A DNA stretch of 64,000 bases from Bacteroidota bacterium (GTDB lineage Bacteria > Bacteroidota > Bacteroidia > Chitinophagales > LD1). Numbering within the stretch: the first letter of the stretch is position 1; every line of letters begins with the position of its first letter. The translations under genes were made by a program, and so were the position numbers. Below are positions 54,986-63,386 of this stretch, piece by piece. The notes beneath the pieces are model-generated. The model searched no databases. It had not been told where the DNA came from and saw only the letters and a list, made by a program, of their open reading frames with translations. The stretch spans positions 91,243 through 155,242 of the forward strand of contig JADJZU010000009.1 in NCBI GenBank assembly GCA_016715625.1, in the 5' to 3' direction.

Positions 54986-56116
54986 CTATAAACGCTGCAT
55001 AACACGCTTTAGTGTTTGATTTTTCCAGCTGACAAAGTTGCCTGCCAATATCTGCTTGCGGGCCTCCTTCACTAACCACAAATACATCGATAGATTATTC
55101 AACGAAGCGATTTGTCCTCCCAGAAATTCACCGCTATGCACCAAATGCCGAACAAATGCTTTGCTATGCTTTCGGATAATTTCACAATCACTCTCTTCAT
55201 CTACTGGTGAAAAGTCATTTTTCCACTTTTCATTTTTGATATTGATGATTCCCTGTTTCGTAAACAACATTCCATTACGGGCATTTCGGGTTGGCATTAC
55301 ACAGTCAAACATGTCAATGCCCAATGATATGCCCTCTAAAATATTAGCGGGAGTGCCCACACCCATTAGATAGCGGGGTTTGTCTTTGGGCAGAATACCG
55401 CAAACCAGTTCTGTCATTGCATACATTTCCTCGTCAGACTCTCCTACACTTAAGCCGCCAATTGCATTGCCTTCCATGCCGGCTTCTGCTATGTACGTTG
55501 CACTCTGTTTCCGCAAATCTGCGAAGGTGCTGCCCTGCACAATCGGGAAAAGAGATTGTGAATATCCGTATTTGCATTCTGTAGCATTAAATTGATTGAT
55601 ACATCTATCTAACCAACGATGTGTGAGATGCATGCTATTTTTTGCGTAGCTGTAATCGCATGGATACGGAGTGCACTCATCAAAAGCCATTATGATATCT
55701 GCACCTATTTTCCGTTGAATATCGATAACAAATTCGGGTGAAAAGAAATGTTTGGAACCATCTATATGTGAGCGAAACTCTACCCCTTCTTCTTTTATTT
55801 TTCGTATACCTGATAGGGAATGAACCTGAAATCCTCCGCTGTCGGTCAATATTGGTTTGGTCCATCCGTTAAACCCATGTAGACCACCCGCCAACTCCAG
55901 CGTAGAAGTACCTGGCCGAAGATATAGATGGTAGGTATTTCCAAGTATAATTTGCGCATTTATGAATTGTTCTAATTCATACATATGCACCGCTTTCACA
56001 GCACCCATAGTACCTACAGGCATAAATATCGGGGTCTCAATTTTACCGTGATCAGTAATCAATTCTCCGGCCCGGGCAGACGATTGTGCATCTGTTGCCA
56101 ATAAGTTAAACTGCAT
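54986..56116 (-). CDS. tgt: tRNA-guanine (queuine) transglycosylase
   Basis: A 376-residue TGT that replaces G34 of GUN tRNAs with preQ1. Visible are TPIFMPVGTMGAVKAVHM, LGNTYHLYLRPG, the active-site DSGGFQVHSL, FDECTPYPCDYSYAKNSMHL, GGLSVGESDEEMYAM, PRYLMGVGTPANILEG and the catalytic aspartate D-MFDCVMPTRNARNG. The zinc motif CxCxxC-x25-H of most bacterial TGT enzymes is not found here (SDCEIIRKHSKAFVRHL instead). From memory, this is a common feature of Bacteroidota TGTs. The permease follows, so they may be cotranscribed. Confidence 0.93.
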   Translation of the reverse strand: MQFNLLATDAQSSARAGELITDHGKIETPIFMPVGTMGAVKAVHMYELEQFINAQIILGNTYHLYLRPGTSTLELAGGLHGFNGWTKPILTDSGGFQVHSLSGIRKIKEEGVEFRSHIDGSKHFFSPEFVIDIQRKIGADIIMAFDECTPYPCDYSYAKNSMHLTHRWLDRCINQFNATECKYGYSQSLFPIVQGSTFADLRKQSATYIAEAGMEGNAIGGLSVGESDEEMYAMTELVCGILPKDKPRYLMGVGTPANILEGISLGIDMFDCVMPTRNARNGMLFTKQGIINIKNEKWKNDFSPVDEESDCEIIRKHSKAFVRHLVHSGEFLGGQIASLNNLSMYLWLVKEARKQILAGNFVSWKNQTLKRVMQRL

Positions 56117-56223
56117 AGAGCGAAAATAGAAGACGTGTTGACAATGGGGTCAATTTCCGGTCAATAAATAACGTGTATCATCTCTCCTAAAATTATTCCG
56201 TTACAATTTTCTACCATTGCAAT

Positions 56224-57330
56224 ATGCCATTGGAAGCTAAATTTTTTATTGTCTGTGCAGCTTTGCAAATGTTCTTTTACCTGTTCTTCTTTTTGCGCCT
56301 TAACTTCGAACGGGGCTTTAGTTCCCTGCCTGAGTTTAGTCCTCCTGTGAGCGTTATCATTTGTGCAAAGAATGAAGCATCAGCGTTGAAGCAATACCTA
56401 AAAATTGTGCTCATACAACAATATCCGGTATTTGAAGTGATTGTAGTCAATGACGAAAGTACGGATCACTCTATCGATGTCCTGGTAGAATATTACAAGC
56501 GTAACAAAAACCTCAAAATCATCAACATTGATTCTGGCACTTCAAAAGATTTTGCCGGAAAGAAATTCGCTCTTCAAAAAGGGATTGAAGCAGCCTCCTA
56601 CGAAACTATTGTAGTAACCGATGCAGACTGCCGCCCAGCTACCACACATTGGCTGTCTAAATTGGTAGGCTCTTACTTGCAAAATACAAACTTCGTTTTG
56701 GGCTACTCACCCTATGAGAGACAAGATGGATTTCTGAACAAAGTAATACGGTACGAAAACTTTATTTCCTCTCTGCTATGCTTTGGTTTTGCAAAGGCAG
56801 GCATACCATATATGGGTGTGGGCAGAAATTTATCATATAAAAAAAATGTCTTCGCTATAAATGACACTTTTACAAGTCATAAACATTTACCCACCGGAGA
56901 TGACGACTTATTTGTAAATAGAAATGCTACCCGAGGGAATACCGAAATTTGTCTCGATAAAGATGCGTATGTTTTCACTGCACCCAAAACAACTGTTTAC
57001 GAATGGTTATTGCAGAAAAAACGACACCTGCGTGCAGGTTTTCATTATAAAATTCATCATAGTTTTTTGTTACTTCTCTTTTCAGTCAGTCTTTTTGGCC
57101 TCTATCTTTCACTTATAATACTCTGTGCCACAAGCGGTATTTCTGCCCTAGTTTTATATACGTTGTGCGCATTAATACTGATAAAGCTGATCATTAGTTT
57201 CCGATTATTTAAAAGGCTCACTTATGATGATTTGAAATTACTTTCGCCTGTATTAGATGTGTTTTACACCGCTTATCTCATCACCATATTTTTTCTATTA
57301 TTGCTACAACCTAAAGATAAGTGGAAGTAA
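56224..57330 (+). CDS. Membrane-anchored family 2 glycosyltransferase
   Basis: A 368-residue GT2 enzyme. One N-terminal helix (about 6-24) is followed by a GT-A domain with VSVIICAKNEASALKQYL, EVIVVNDESTDHSI, VVTDADCRPATTHWL (DxD), GVGRNLSYKKN and GDDDLFVNRNA, and then helices at about 279-305 and 309-330. It belongs to the processive-type or hopanoid-like group, but the substrate is unknown. The ECF sigma gene begins 10 bases before its stop codon, so translation may be coupled. Confidence 0.82.
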   Translation: MPLEAKFFIVCAALQMFFYLFFFLRLNFERGFSSLPEFSPPVSVIICAKNEASALKQYLKIVLIQQYPVFEVIVVNDESTDHSIDVLVEYYKRNKNLKIINIDSGTSKDFAGKKFALQKGIEAASYETIVVTDADCRPATTHWLSKLVGSYLQNTNFVLGYSPYERQDGFLNKVIRYENFISSLLCFGFAKAGIPYMGVGRNLSYKKNVFAINDTFTSHKHLPTGDDDLFVNRNATRGNTEICLDKDAYVFTAPKTTVYEWLLQKKRHLRAGFHYKIHHSFLLLLFSVSLFGLYLSLIILCATSGISALVLYTLCALILIKLIISFRLFKRLTYDDLKLLSPVLDVFYTAYLITIFFLLLLQPKDKWK

Positions 57331-57926
57331 ACGCAAAATTTTCGGCTCGTGCACAAGAAGATTTCGAGTTAGTTGCTAAGGCAAAAAACGGAGATCAAAT
57401 CGCTTTTGGCAAGCTTATGACCCGATATCGCGATTCTGTTTACTTCATGGTTCTTAAAATGATTCACAACCGTGGTGATGCCGAAGATCTTACCATTGAA
57501 GCCTTCGGGAAAGCTTTTAATAGTATTTCCAACTATTCAGCAGACTTTGCATTCAGCACTTGGTTATTTAAGATAGCTACTAATAACTGTATTGATTTTT
57601 TACGCAAGAAAAAACTACAAACTACCTCGCTAGATCAGAAAACACAAACGGATGATGGAGAGATAACCCCCATTGCGGTAAAAGACTATAACCCAGATCC
57701 AGAAGAGGCAATGGTTAAAGAACAACGTGCAGCAAAAATTAGAGGTGCTATTGAAAAGCTATCCCCTAAATATCGTTCGTTAATTGAACTTCGTTATCTG
57801 GACGAATTAGCTTACGAAGAGATTGCTGAAAAACTAGACTTACCACTCGGCACTGTAAAAGCCCAACTTTTTAGGGCAAAAGATATGCTTTACAACATTC
57901 TCAAGGTTACCAAAGAGAAATACTGA
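57321..57926 (+). CDS. ECF-type RNA polymerase sigma factor
   Basis: A 201-residue sigma-70-family factor of the extracytoplasmic-function type, starting at GTG. Region 2 is clear (QIAFGKLMTRYRDSVYFM, DAEDLTIEAFGKAFNSI, FSTWLFKIATNNCIDFLR), then a linker, and region 4 is a helix-turn-helix (LSPKYRSLIELRYLDELAYE, EIAEKLDLPLGTVKAQLFRA). No anti-sigma gene is adjacent, so this may be one of the conserved ECF factors found next to rsmG in Bacteroidota. A link to the T9SS operon downstream is only suggestive: some T9SS genes are regulated by the ECF factor SigP in Porphyromonas. Confidence 0.88.
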   Translation: MEVNAKFSARAQEDFELVAKAKNGDQIAFGKLMTRYRDSVYFMVLKMIHNRGDAEDLTIEAFGKAFNSISNYSADFAFSTWLFKIATNNCIDFLRKKKLQTTSLDQKTQTDDGEITPIAVKDYNPDPEEAMVKEQRAAKIRGAIEKLSPKYRSLIELRYLDELAYEEIAEKLDLPLGTVKAQLFRAKDMLYNILKVTKEKY

Positions 57927-57928
57927 TT

Positions 57929-58552
57929 TTGGAACTTATTCTGAAATATTTCCCTGATTTGACCCCGCGTCAAATTGAGCAATTTACCCGCCTGCTTTCA
58001 ATATACACCGAATGGAATGAGCGAATCAATGTAATATCCAGAAAAGACATTGAAAATTTGTATGAACGGCATGTATTGCACTCTCTCGCAATAGCCAAAT
58101 TTGTTCAATTTAGGAATGGTACGAAAATTATGGACCTTGGAACTGGAGGTGGTTTTCCGGGCGTTCCGCTAGCTATTCTGTTTCCGGATTGTCGCTTTCA
58201 CTTAGTTGATTCTATCGGTAAAAAATTGAAAGTAGTAGAAGCCGTAAAAGAAGAATTAGACCTTAAGAACATTTTCACTTTTCACTCCAGGGCTGAGCAA
58301 ATGGACTATCAATACGATTTTGTGGTAACGCGCGCTGTAGCTCCATTAATTGATCTGCTTATGTGGACTAAGAGAAAATATTTACCCAAAGACCAAGACC
58401 GTGTAGCTAATGGTCTCATTGCATTAAAAGGGGGGGATCTGAATCAAGAAATTGCTGACACTGGCCTTCTACACACAGTTACTACTCCATTATCCTCTTA
58501 TTTCAGCGAATCATTCTTTTCCGACAAGTCTTTAGTCTACGTAAAGCAATAA
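57929..58552 (+). CDS. rsmG: 16S rRNA (guanine-527-N7) methyltransferase
   Basis: A 207-residue RsmG/GidB, starting at TTG (57929), two bases after the sigma-factor stop codon. The SAM site KIMDLGTGGGFPGVPLAILFP, the VDSIGKKLKVVEAVKEEL segment and the RAVAPLIDLLMWTKRKY motif with ALKGGDLNQEI are all present. It methylates G527 in 16S rRNA. A bidirectional terminator separates it from gldN. Confidence 0.93.
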   Translation: MELILKYFPDLTPRQIEQFTRLLSIYTEWNERINVISRKDIENLYERHVLHSLAIAKFVQFRNGTKIMDLGTGGGFPGVPLAILFPDCRFHLVDSIGKKLKVVEAVKEELDLKNIFTFHSRAEQMDYQYDFVVTRAVAPLIDLLMWTKRKYLPKDQDRVANGLIALKGGDLNQEIADTGLLHTVTTPLSSYFSESFFSDKSLVYVKQ

Positions 58553-58570
58553 AAGCGTTCTAACAGAAAA

Positions 58571-58604
58571 GAAAAAGGACTCTAGTTAGAGTCCTTTTTC
58601 TTTG
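58571..58604. terminator. Bidirectional intrinsic terminator between rsmG and gldN
   Basis: A 13-bp stem GAAAAAGGACTCT/AGAGTCCTTTTTC surrounds an AGTT loop, with A and T runs inside the stem. It ends both convergent transcripts. Confidence 0.9.
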
Positions 58605-58620
58605 TATTGGTTGGCTATTA

Positions 58621-59442
58621 TTAATAGTTCCAAAGATCGTGCTCGAAGTTAAAGTTTTCGTATTTAACGCGGTCACTCTCCAAAAGGGCATCCATACCCG
58701 TTGCATACTCCTGAACGTTTCTGTCATATACGTTGCTTTCCTTGTAAATGTAACTTTCAAAGAAGCGTGCTTCAAATACATCCTCCCAACTTAATCTAAC
58801 AGCATCGTTTTTAGGGTTGTAAACCTCATACTTGGCCAAAATTGGACGAAGATCAGGATAATATAACCAATACATAGTCATATCTCCACGATAGTTTCCG
58901 GATGCATCGTAATCTTCCATGATGGGCGCAATTCCAATTACACGACACATCATTGTGGATGTTTCCTCATCAAAGAACCAATCCTCCTTCACGCGATACT
59001 TCACAATTTTATCCCAAGTCAATTCATTCTTTTGAATTACCTGTTCTTCTTCTAAAGTAATCGGATTGATCTGCATAACAGTATCTACGCGCATACCAAG
59101 CTTCTTCACGTCTTCCACGCTCATTACTTGTTTAAACTGATCTGCATCTACCACTGCAGGGTCATAGGTTGTTACCTCGCCATTTTTTGCTGCAGTATGA
59201 AGAATCTCAATCAACGGCTGTTGAGGATATTTGAAGGGTAGATTCATCTTCTCACGAACATCAATCATTCTCCAAATGCGCTTTGCCCAAAACACATCCG
59301 CTTCACGGATGTAATCGTAAGGAATAACTTCCTTTTCTTTGGTTGTGGTTTTAATCCAAGCACCATCCAATGGCTCTTGAGCAAAAACGCTACCGCTGAA
59401 AAGCGCAGCAACAGCCAAAACAATTTTTCCCTTAGTTAACAT
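58621..59442 (-). CDS. gldN: Type IX secretion system protein GldN/PorN
   Basis: A 273-residue periplasmic protein. The signal peptide (...VAALFSGSVFAQ) is followed by the GldN family body: EVIPYDYIREADVFWAKRIW, RMIDVREKMNLPFKYPQQPL, KEDWFFDEETSTMMCRVIGI, YWLYYPDLRPILAKYEVYN, LSWEDVFEARFFESYIYKES. It forms a ring with GldK at the outer membrane and binds GldM. It is the last gene of the porP-gldKLMN operon, 11 bases after gldM and ending at a strong terminator. Confidence 0.95.
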   Translation of the reverse strand: MLTKGKIVLAVAALFSGSVFAQEPLDGAWIKTTTKEKEVIPYDYIREADVFWAKRIWRMIDVREKMNLPFKYPQQPLIEILHTAAKNGEVTTYDPAVVDADQFKQVMSVEDVKKLGMRVDTVMQINPITLEEEQVIQKNELTWDKIVKYRVKEDWFFDEETSTMMCRVIGIAPIMEDYDASGNYRGDMTMYWLYYPDLRPILAKYEVYNPKNDAVRLSWEDVFEARFFESYIYKESNVYDRNVQEYATGMDALLESDRVKYENFNFEHDLWNY

Positions 59443-59453
59443 ACTTGTTTGTT

Positions 59454-60986
59454 TTAGATAATTTGGAATGCAATCTGACCAAGCTTACGTGGTTGATTGT
59501 CAGGACCTACAACTTTAATCTCATCAATGAAAATAATATCCTTTGGCTTTGCTCTATCCAAGAAACTTTTCATCTGCTGGTTAAACAGAGGACCTTGCAC
59601 CTCAGATTTAAAAATCTCCCCTTTAGAAGAGAACACCATTTGAAAGCTTTGAACTTTAAAAGTTGCTTCAAAATCGAAGTTTTCTAACAAAGCAACCACA
59701 CCGCTCTGAGCCTTAATAGAACCAGGTTGTGTGTTTCCTCCACGCAGCTTACCACCTAATGTAGGAACCGGATCTGGAATACGCTTAATACGGAATTCTT
59801 TAGTTCCCATAGGTTGAACCTTGCCATCAATTTTAGCCGATACGTTTACCTGACATTTTCCGACAGCTGTAACTTTAGCTACATAATTACCGTCCGGAGC
59901 TTTAGTCAAAGTTCCTGCGCCTGTAAGACTTGCAGAAACATCACCTTGACCCACACCAGGAACAGAAACCTCCATAGGATTATCTACACCAATATAAAGA
60001 ACATTCATTTTGGTAGGAGAAACCACCACTGCTTTAGCAGCAACTTGATACTTAGCGTCAAAAGGATAGAAAGTGTAACCACCTACCGGATTTTTAACAC
60101 GAATAATACCACCGTAGCCTCTTTCACCTACTCCTGATCCACTTACTTCATAACGACCCATACCACCTTTAATCTTGTCGTCACTCATTTTCATGCTCAT
60201 TGAATAACCCGCAGGCAATTCGTTAGGAGAATCAATTTTGTCGTAGTCCCCTGATGGATTTTTCTTAAACCCGCCTGTTGGCCCTAAGAAAATTTCAGGG
60301 TTTTGAGTCGAGTTAAATGCTGCTAAGAAGATGTCTGATTTATACACCTGTCCTTGCATAATGTAGCTAGATGGTGAAATAATACGGGCAGAAAGCGCAT
60401 CAAATTTGAAATCGGTCTCTCCAATCTTTTTAATTAGATACTCGATGATTGCACCTTCTGAACTAACTACGTCATTTTGAAATTTTGTAAGAATCGTTAC
60501 CGCAGCAGTCACTGGAACATGGTTAAAAGTTGCATACTCCCAAGAGTTTGCTCCTTTACCTGCTGATCCTTTAGGGTTTGGTGCATCTAATGGAATCTTT
60601 GTTTTAAAACCTTCTCTGTCTTTTTCATCTACAAGGGCTATCATTTTAGCTCTTGTATCAAGAATTTTTTCCTGCAGTGCCTTTCCTACCTGTTTTCCAT
60701 CGGCACCTTTGCTACGCTCTTCCACGAAAAGGGCGGTTGCATGATCGATGTTGTCACGCTCTTCAATTTCGCCTTCTTCGTTTCTTCCTTTAGCTAAAGC
60801 CACTAATGTGTCTTTATACATTGCCAGCAATGAATTCAACTCTGTGGCGTATTGTTTTGCCAATTGAGCTTTGTCGAAAAGTGGTTTTGCTTTGTTAGCA
60901 TCAGTTTCCATCTGCTTCTGGAACGCTTTATAAATACCATCATTTTTGGTACCGAGCGATCCGTTAGAAGTTTCAAGGCCCTTCAT
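59454..60986 (-). CDS. gldM: Type IX secretion motor protein GldM/PorM, main frame (5' frameshift)
   Basis: The periplasmic body of GldM, 510 codons in this frame, with four immunoglobulin-like D domains: EYATFNHVPVTAAVTILTKF, QNPEIFLGPTGGFKKNPS, GGYTFYPFDAKYQVAAKA and later GKLRGGNTQPGSIKAQSG. The frame begins at an internal ATG (MKGLETSNGS), so it lacks the N-terminal membrane helix. That helix is encoded directly upstream in another frame (60973-61104), where homologues read NEGLxTSN. One extra G (CCC on the plus strand at 60979-60981) breaks the frame. Removing it gives about 549 residues, close to the usual length. GldL and GldM form the proton-driven motor. The shift is either a sequencing error or a real lesion. 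Confidence 0.92.
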   Translation of the reverse strand: MKGLETSNGSLGTKNDGIYKAFQKQMETDANKAKPLFDKAQLAKQYATELNSLLAMYKDTLVALAKGRNEEGEIEERDNIDHATALFVEERSKGADGKQVGKALQEKILDTRAKMIALVDEKDREGFKTKIPLDAPNPKGSAGKGANSWEYATFNHVPVTAAVTILTKFQNDVVSSEGAIIEYLIKKIGETDFKFDALSARIISPSSYIMQGQVYKSDIFLAAFNSTQNPEIFLGPTGGFKKNPSGDYDKIDSPNELPAGYSMSMKMSDDKIKGGMGRYEVSGSGVGERGYGGIIRVKNPVGGYTFYPFDAKYQVAAKAVVVSPTKMNVLYIGVDNPMEVSVPGVGQGDVSASLTGAGTLTKAPDGNYVAKVTAVGKCQVNVSAKIDGKVQPMGTKEFRIKRIPDPVPTLGGKLRGGNTQPGSIKAQSGVVALLENFDFEATFKVQSFQMVFSSKGEIFKSEVQGPLFNQQMKSFLDRAKPKDIIFIDEIKVVGPDNQPRKLGQIAFQII

Positions 60987-61104
60987 TTACCAATCTGAAG
61001 GCATTTAACACTTCCGTAGATACGTTCAAGGCGAGGAGGGCTGTTAACACGAGATACATCATGTTAATCATCTTCTGCCTAGGGGTTAATTTTCCACCTG
61101 CCAT
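60973..61104 (-). CDS. gldM: 5' fragment of gldM encoding its membrane helix
   Basis: 43 codons from ATG 61104: MAGGKLTPRQKMINMMYLVL, then TALLALNVSTEVLNAFRLVN and EGP, then TGA. This is the conserved N-terminus of GldM with its single transmembrane helix and the motor glutamate E31. It stops where the main frame starts, overlapping it by 14 bases, because of one extra G in GAAGGGCCTTGA. The stop UGA directly follows CCU, so a programmed +1 shift is a formal alternative to an indel. Confidence 0.85.
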   Translation of the reverse strand: MAGGKLTPRQKMINMMYLVLTALLALNVSTEVLNAFRLVNEGP

Positions 61105-61156
61105 TTGTTTTGTTTTTCTTTTTTGGGTTAAACTCTACGATTCTCTATTCAATCAA

Positions 61157-61807
61157 TTACGCCTTCATAGCTGACAACATGTTGCCATACACCTGATTCA
61201 ATGAAGTCAGATTTTTGTTCAATGCAGCTAAGTTTTCTTTAATCTTAGTAGCATCTGCAGCAGTGTCGGAAAGAACCTGAGCGGTTGCACCAATTTGGCT
61301 AACTGCAGTTGTTGCACTTGCAGCAGCGTTTGCGAAAGAAGTAATTTGGCCAGCAGCACTTTTTGCATTTTTAGAGAAATCGTTTGCTGCTACAGTAGCG
61401 TCTGTAAGATCGTTCATTTTGCTAACGCTTTCACCCAATGTAGTAAAACCTTTACCCAAACTGTTTATCAACTCAGGGCCTACTTTTGCATCGCTCAACA
61501 TTTTATCTAATTGCTGAGTAAGTGGTTTCCCTCCTTTAGCAACCGGAGCTGATTCGTCTGCTAATTCCGGATAAACTCTTTCCCATTCGTATTCTGCATG
61601 TAATGCCGCTTGTGGCTCGAATCCGGAGATGATGAAGATGATAACCTCAGCCCCCATACCTACGATAAGCATCACGTTGGCACCTGGCCAGTGCATGATT
61701 TTGAAAAGAGCACCAGCGATTACAATCGCAGCTCCGAAGGAATACGCATAGTTCAAAAGTGTTCTTGCTTTCTGTCCGGTAAGTGGGTGGTTTTTAAAAG
61801 ATGCCAT
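61157..61807 (-). CDS. gldL: Type IX secretion motor protein GldL/PorL
   Basis: A 216-residue inner-membrane protein with two N-terminal helices: LLNYAYSFGAAIVIAGALFK, with HWPGANVM between, then a second helix carrying the conserved motor glutamate E54 (GMGAEVIIFI). The cytoplasmic remainder is helical, alanine-rich and probably coiled coil (residues 110-205). With GldM it forms the 5:2 proton-driven motor that powers T9SS and gliding. It lies 52 bases upstream of gldM. Confidence 0.95.
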   Translation of the reverse strand: MASFKNHPLTGQKARTLLNYAYSFGAAIVIAGALFKIMHWPGANVMLIVGMGAEVIIFIISGFEPQAALHAEYEWERVYPELADESAPVAKGGKPLTQQLDKMLSDAKVGPELINSLGKGFTTLGESVSKMNDLTDATVAANDFSKNAKSAAGQITSFANAAASATTAVSQIGATAQVLSDTAADATKIKENLAALNKNLTSLNQVYGNMLSAMKA

Positions 61808-61901
61808 ACTTTTTTTGTTTTTGTTTTGTTTAGATTAAATAATTAAGAGTTAAGATCTTGATATACAGAAAATGAATAAATAAATTGCGAAAGAATGTTG
61901 C

Positions 61902-63164
61902 TTACTGATCGGTGATATCTCTGCCCAGGAATGTTGTGATACAGCGGAATCCAACATAAGATTTAGCTGAATCGCCATACTCCCAGTGGCGGGTACCATT
62001 TTCAATGTAGTAGCCGATATCTTTCCATGAACCTCCGCGTGTAACTTTACGCTTCATTGCTTCCGGCTCGCTTTCTTCAGCATCGTAACGAATATCCGGA
62101 TTTAGGTCATGAATAAAAGAATATGAATTCTCATAGAAAGCGGATGAAGTCCATTCTGCTACGTTACCAGCCATACAATACAGACCATAATCATTTGGCC
62201 AGTAAGCATCTGATCTCACCGTGTAGAAACCGCCATCTTCAGGATAATTTCCACGGCCGGGCTTGAAGTTTGCCAAAATACATCCTTTAGAGTTTCTAAC
62301 ATAAGGGCCTCCCCATGGAAATGGAGCTAGCTTTTTTCCGCCACGGGCAGCATATTCCCACTCATGTTCGGTAGGTAGACGGAAAATATCCATCAAAGGC
62401 TCTCCGCGTGGAGTTCTGTAATCCTCCCACAAACGAGTTCTCCAATAGCAGAAAGCGTTAGCCTGTGGCCAGGTAACACCTACAACAGGATAATCATCAA
62501 ATGCCGGGTGATGGAAATAGTTACGAGTCATTGGCTCGTTGTATGAATAGGAGAAATCGCGAACCCAAACCAAGGTGTCGGGATAGACATTGCAAGATTC
62601 TTTACGAATAAAACTTGTTCTGGACTTACCCTTGTTCTTGGTGAGCGATGCGGCTTTAATATCAAACCACTCGTAGTCGTATTTCAGTTTGCTGAGTGCT
62701 AACTCTTTTCTACCCCATACTCTTTCATTTTCGGGCAGATAGATATCTTCCAATTGCTCATTTTTCTCTTTGCCACTCCACTCGATTTTCTTATTCCAGT
62801 CAATGGATTCTTTACCATCGTCTGAAGTTTGCACATCGCCTATCATTTTGTGAGCTACAGAGTCGCGCACCCAGTTAATAAACTGACGGTACTCATTGTT
62901 GGTGATTTCAGTATCATCCATGTAAAAACCCACGATGGATACTTGTTTGGCGCGTGCCTGCAAAGAAGCATTCACGTCCTGATCACTTGGGCCAATGTGC
63001 AATACTCCCGAAGGAATAAAGACCATACCATAAGGTGTTATAGGATTCCACTTTGGTCTGTCCAGCTCCCCAAGCAGTTGACCATTGTAACCCCCAGAAC
63101 AACCTGCAATAATCAACAAAGAAGCTATTGCTGTTGCACTGAGAAGTGCTTTTGCTTTTTTCAT
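61902..63164 (-). CDS. gldK: Type IX secretion lipoprotein GldK/PorK
   Basis: A 420-residue outer-membrane lipoprotein with a signal peptide ending LLIIAGCSG. The formylglycine-generating-enzyme-like fold is clear (MVFIPSGVLHIGPSDQDVNA, FYMDDTEITNNEYRQFINWV, FRLPTEHEWEYAARGGKKLA, GNVAEWTSSAFYENSY, VTRGGSWKDIGYYI, YVGFRC), although such proteins are not enzymes. It forms the periplasmic ring with GldN. The gap to gldL is 94 bases and to porP 222 bases. No separate gldJ is seen here. Confidence 0.95.
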   Translation of the reverse strand: MKKAKALLSATAIASLLIIAGCSGGYNGQLLGELDRPKWNPITPYGMVFIPSGVLHIGPSDQDVNASLQARAKQVSIVGFYMDDTEITNNEYRQFINWVRDSVAHKMIGDVQTSDDGKESIDWNKKIEWSGKEKNEQLEDIYLPENERVWGRKELALSKLKYDYEWFDIKAASLTKNKGKSRTSFIRKESCNVYPDTLVWVRDFSYSYNEPMTRNYFHHPAFDDYPVVGVTWPQANAFCYWRTRLWEDYRTPRGEPLMDIFRLPTEHEWEYAARGGKKLAPFPWGGPYVRNSKGCILANFKPGRGNYPEDGGFYTVRSDAYWPNDYGLYCMAGNVAEWTSSAFYENSYSFIHDLNPDIRYDAEESEPEAMKRKVTRGGSWKDIGYYIENGTRHWEYGDSAKSYVGFRCITTFLGRDITDQ

Positions 63165-63386
63165 GTTTTTTTTGATTTGATAGTTTCCCCTTTAATTTTT
63201 GAAGAGCGTAAATATATACAGATTTTGAAATTGCAAAACCTTCACAAAATAATTTTCAAGCATCACAGTTTTTTACGTTCAAAATTCCTTTCATGTTTCC
63301 GTTGTGCTGTTCATTAAACGAATATGCTATTTCAAATATTGCGTAGATACATTTGGCGAGTGATTTTAATCATAACAATACTTGAC

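Noticed and set aside
54986..56116. Tgt lacks the zinc CxCxxC motif and might be non-functional
   Set aside because: All catalytic segments (DSGGFQ, CVMPTRNARNG) are intact, and from memory Bacteroidota TGTs commonly lack the zinc cluster, so the gap is a lineage trait.
60970..60990. Programmed +1 frameshifting as the main explanation for gldM
   Set aside because: The window shows other single-base indels, and no GldM recoding is known to me; retained only as a testable alternative.
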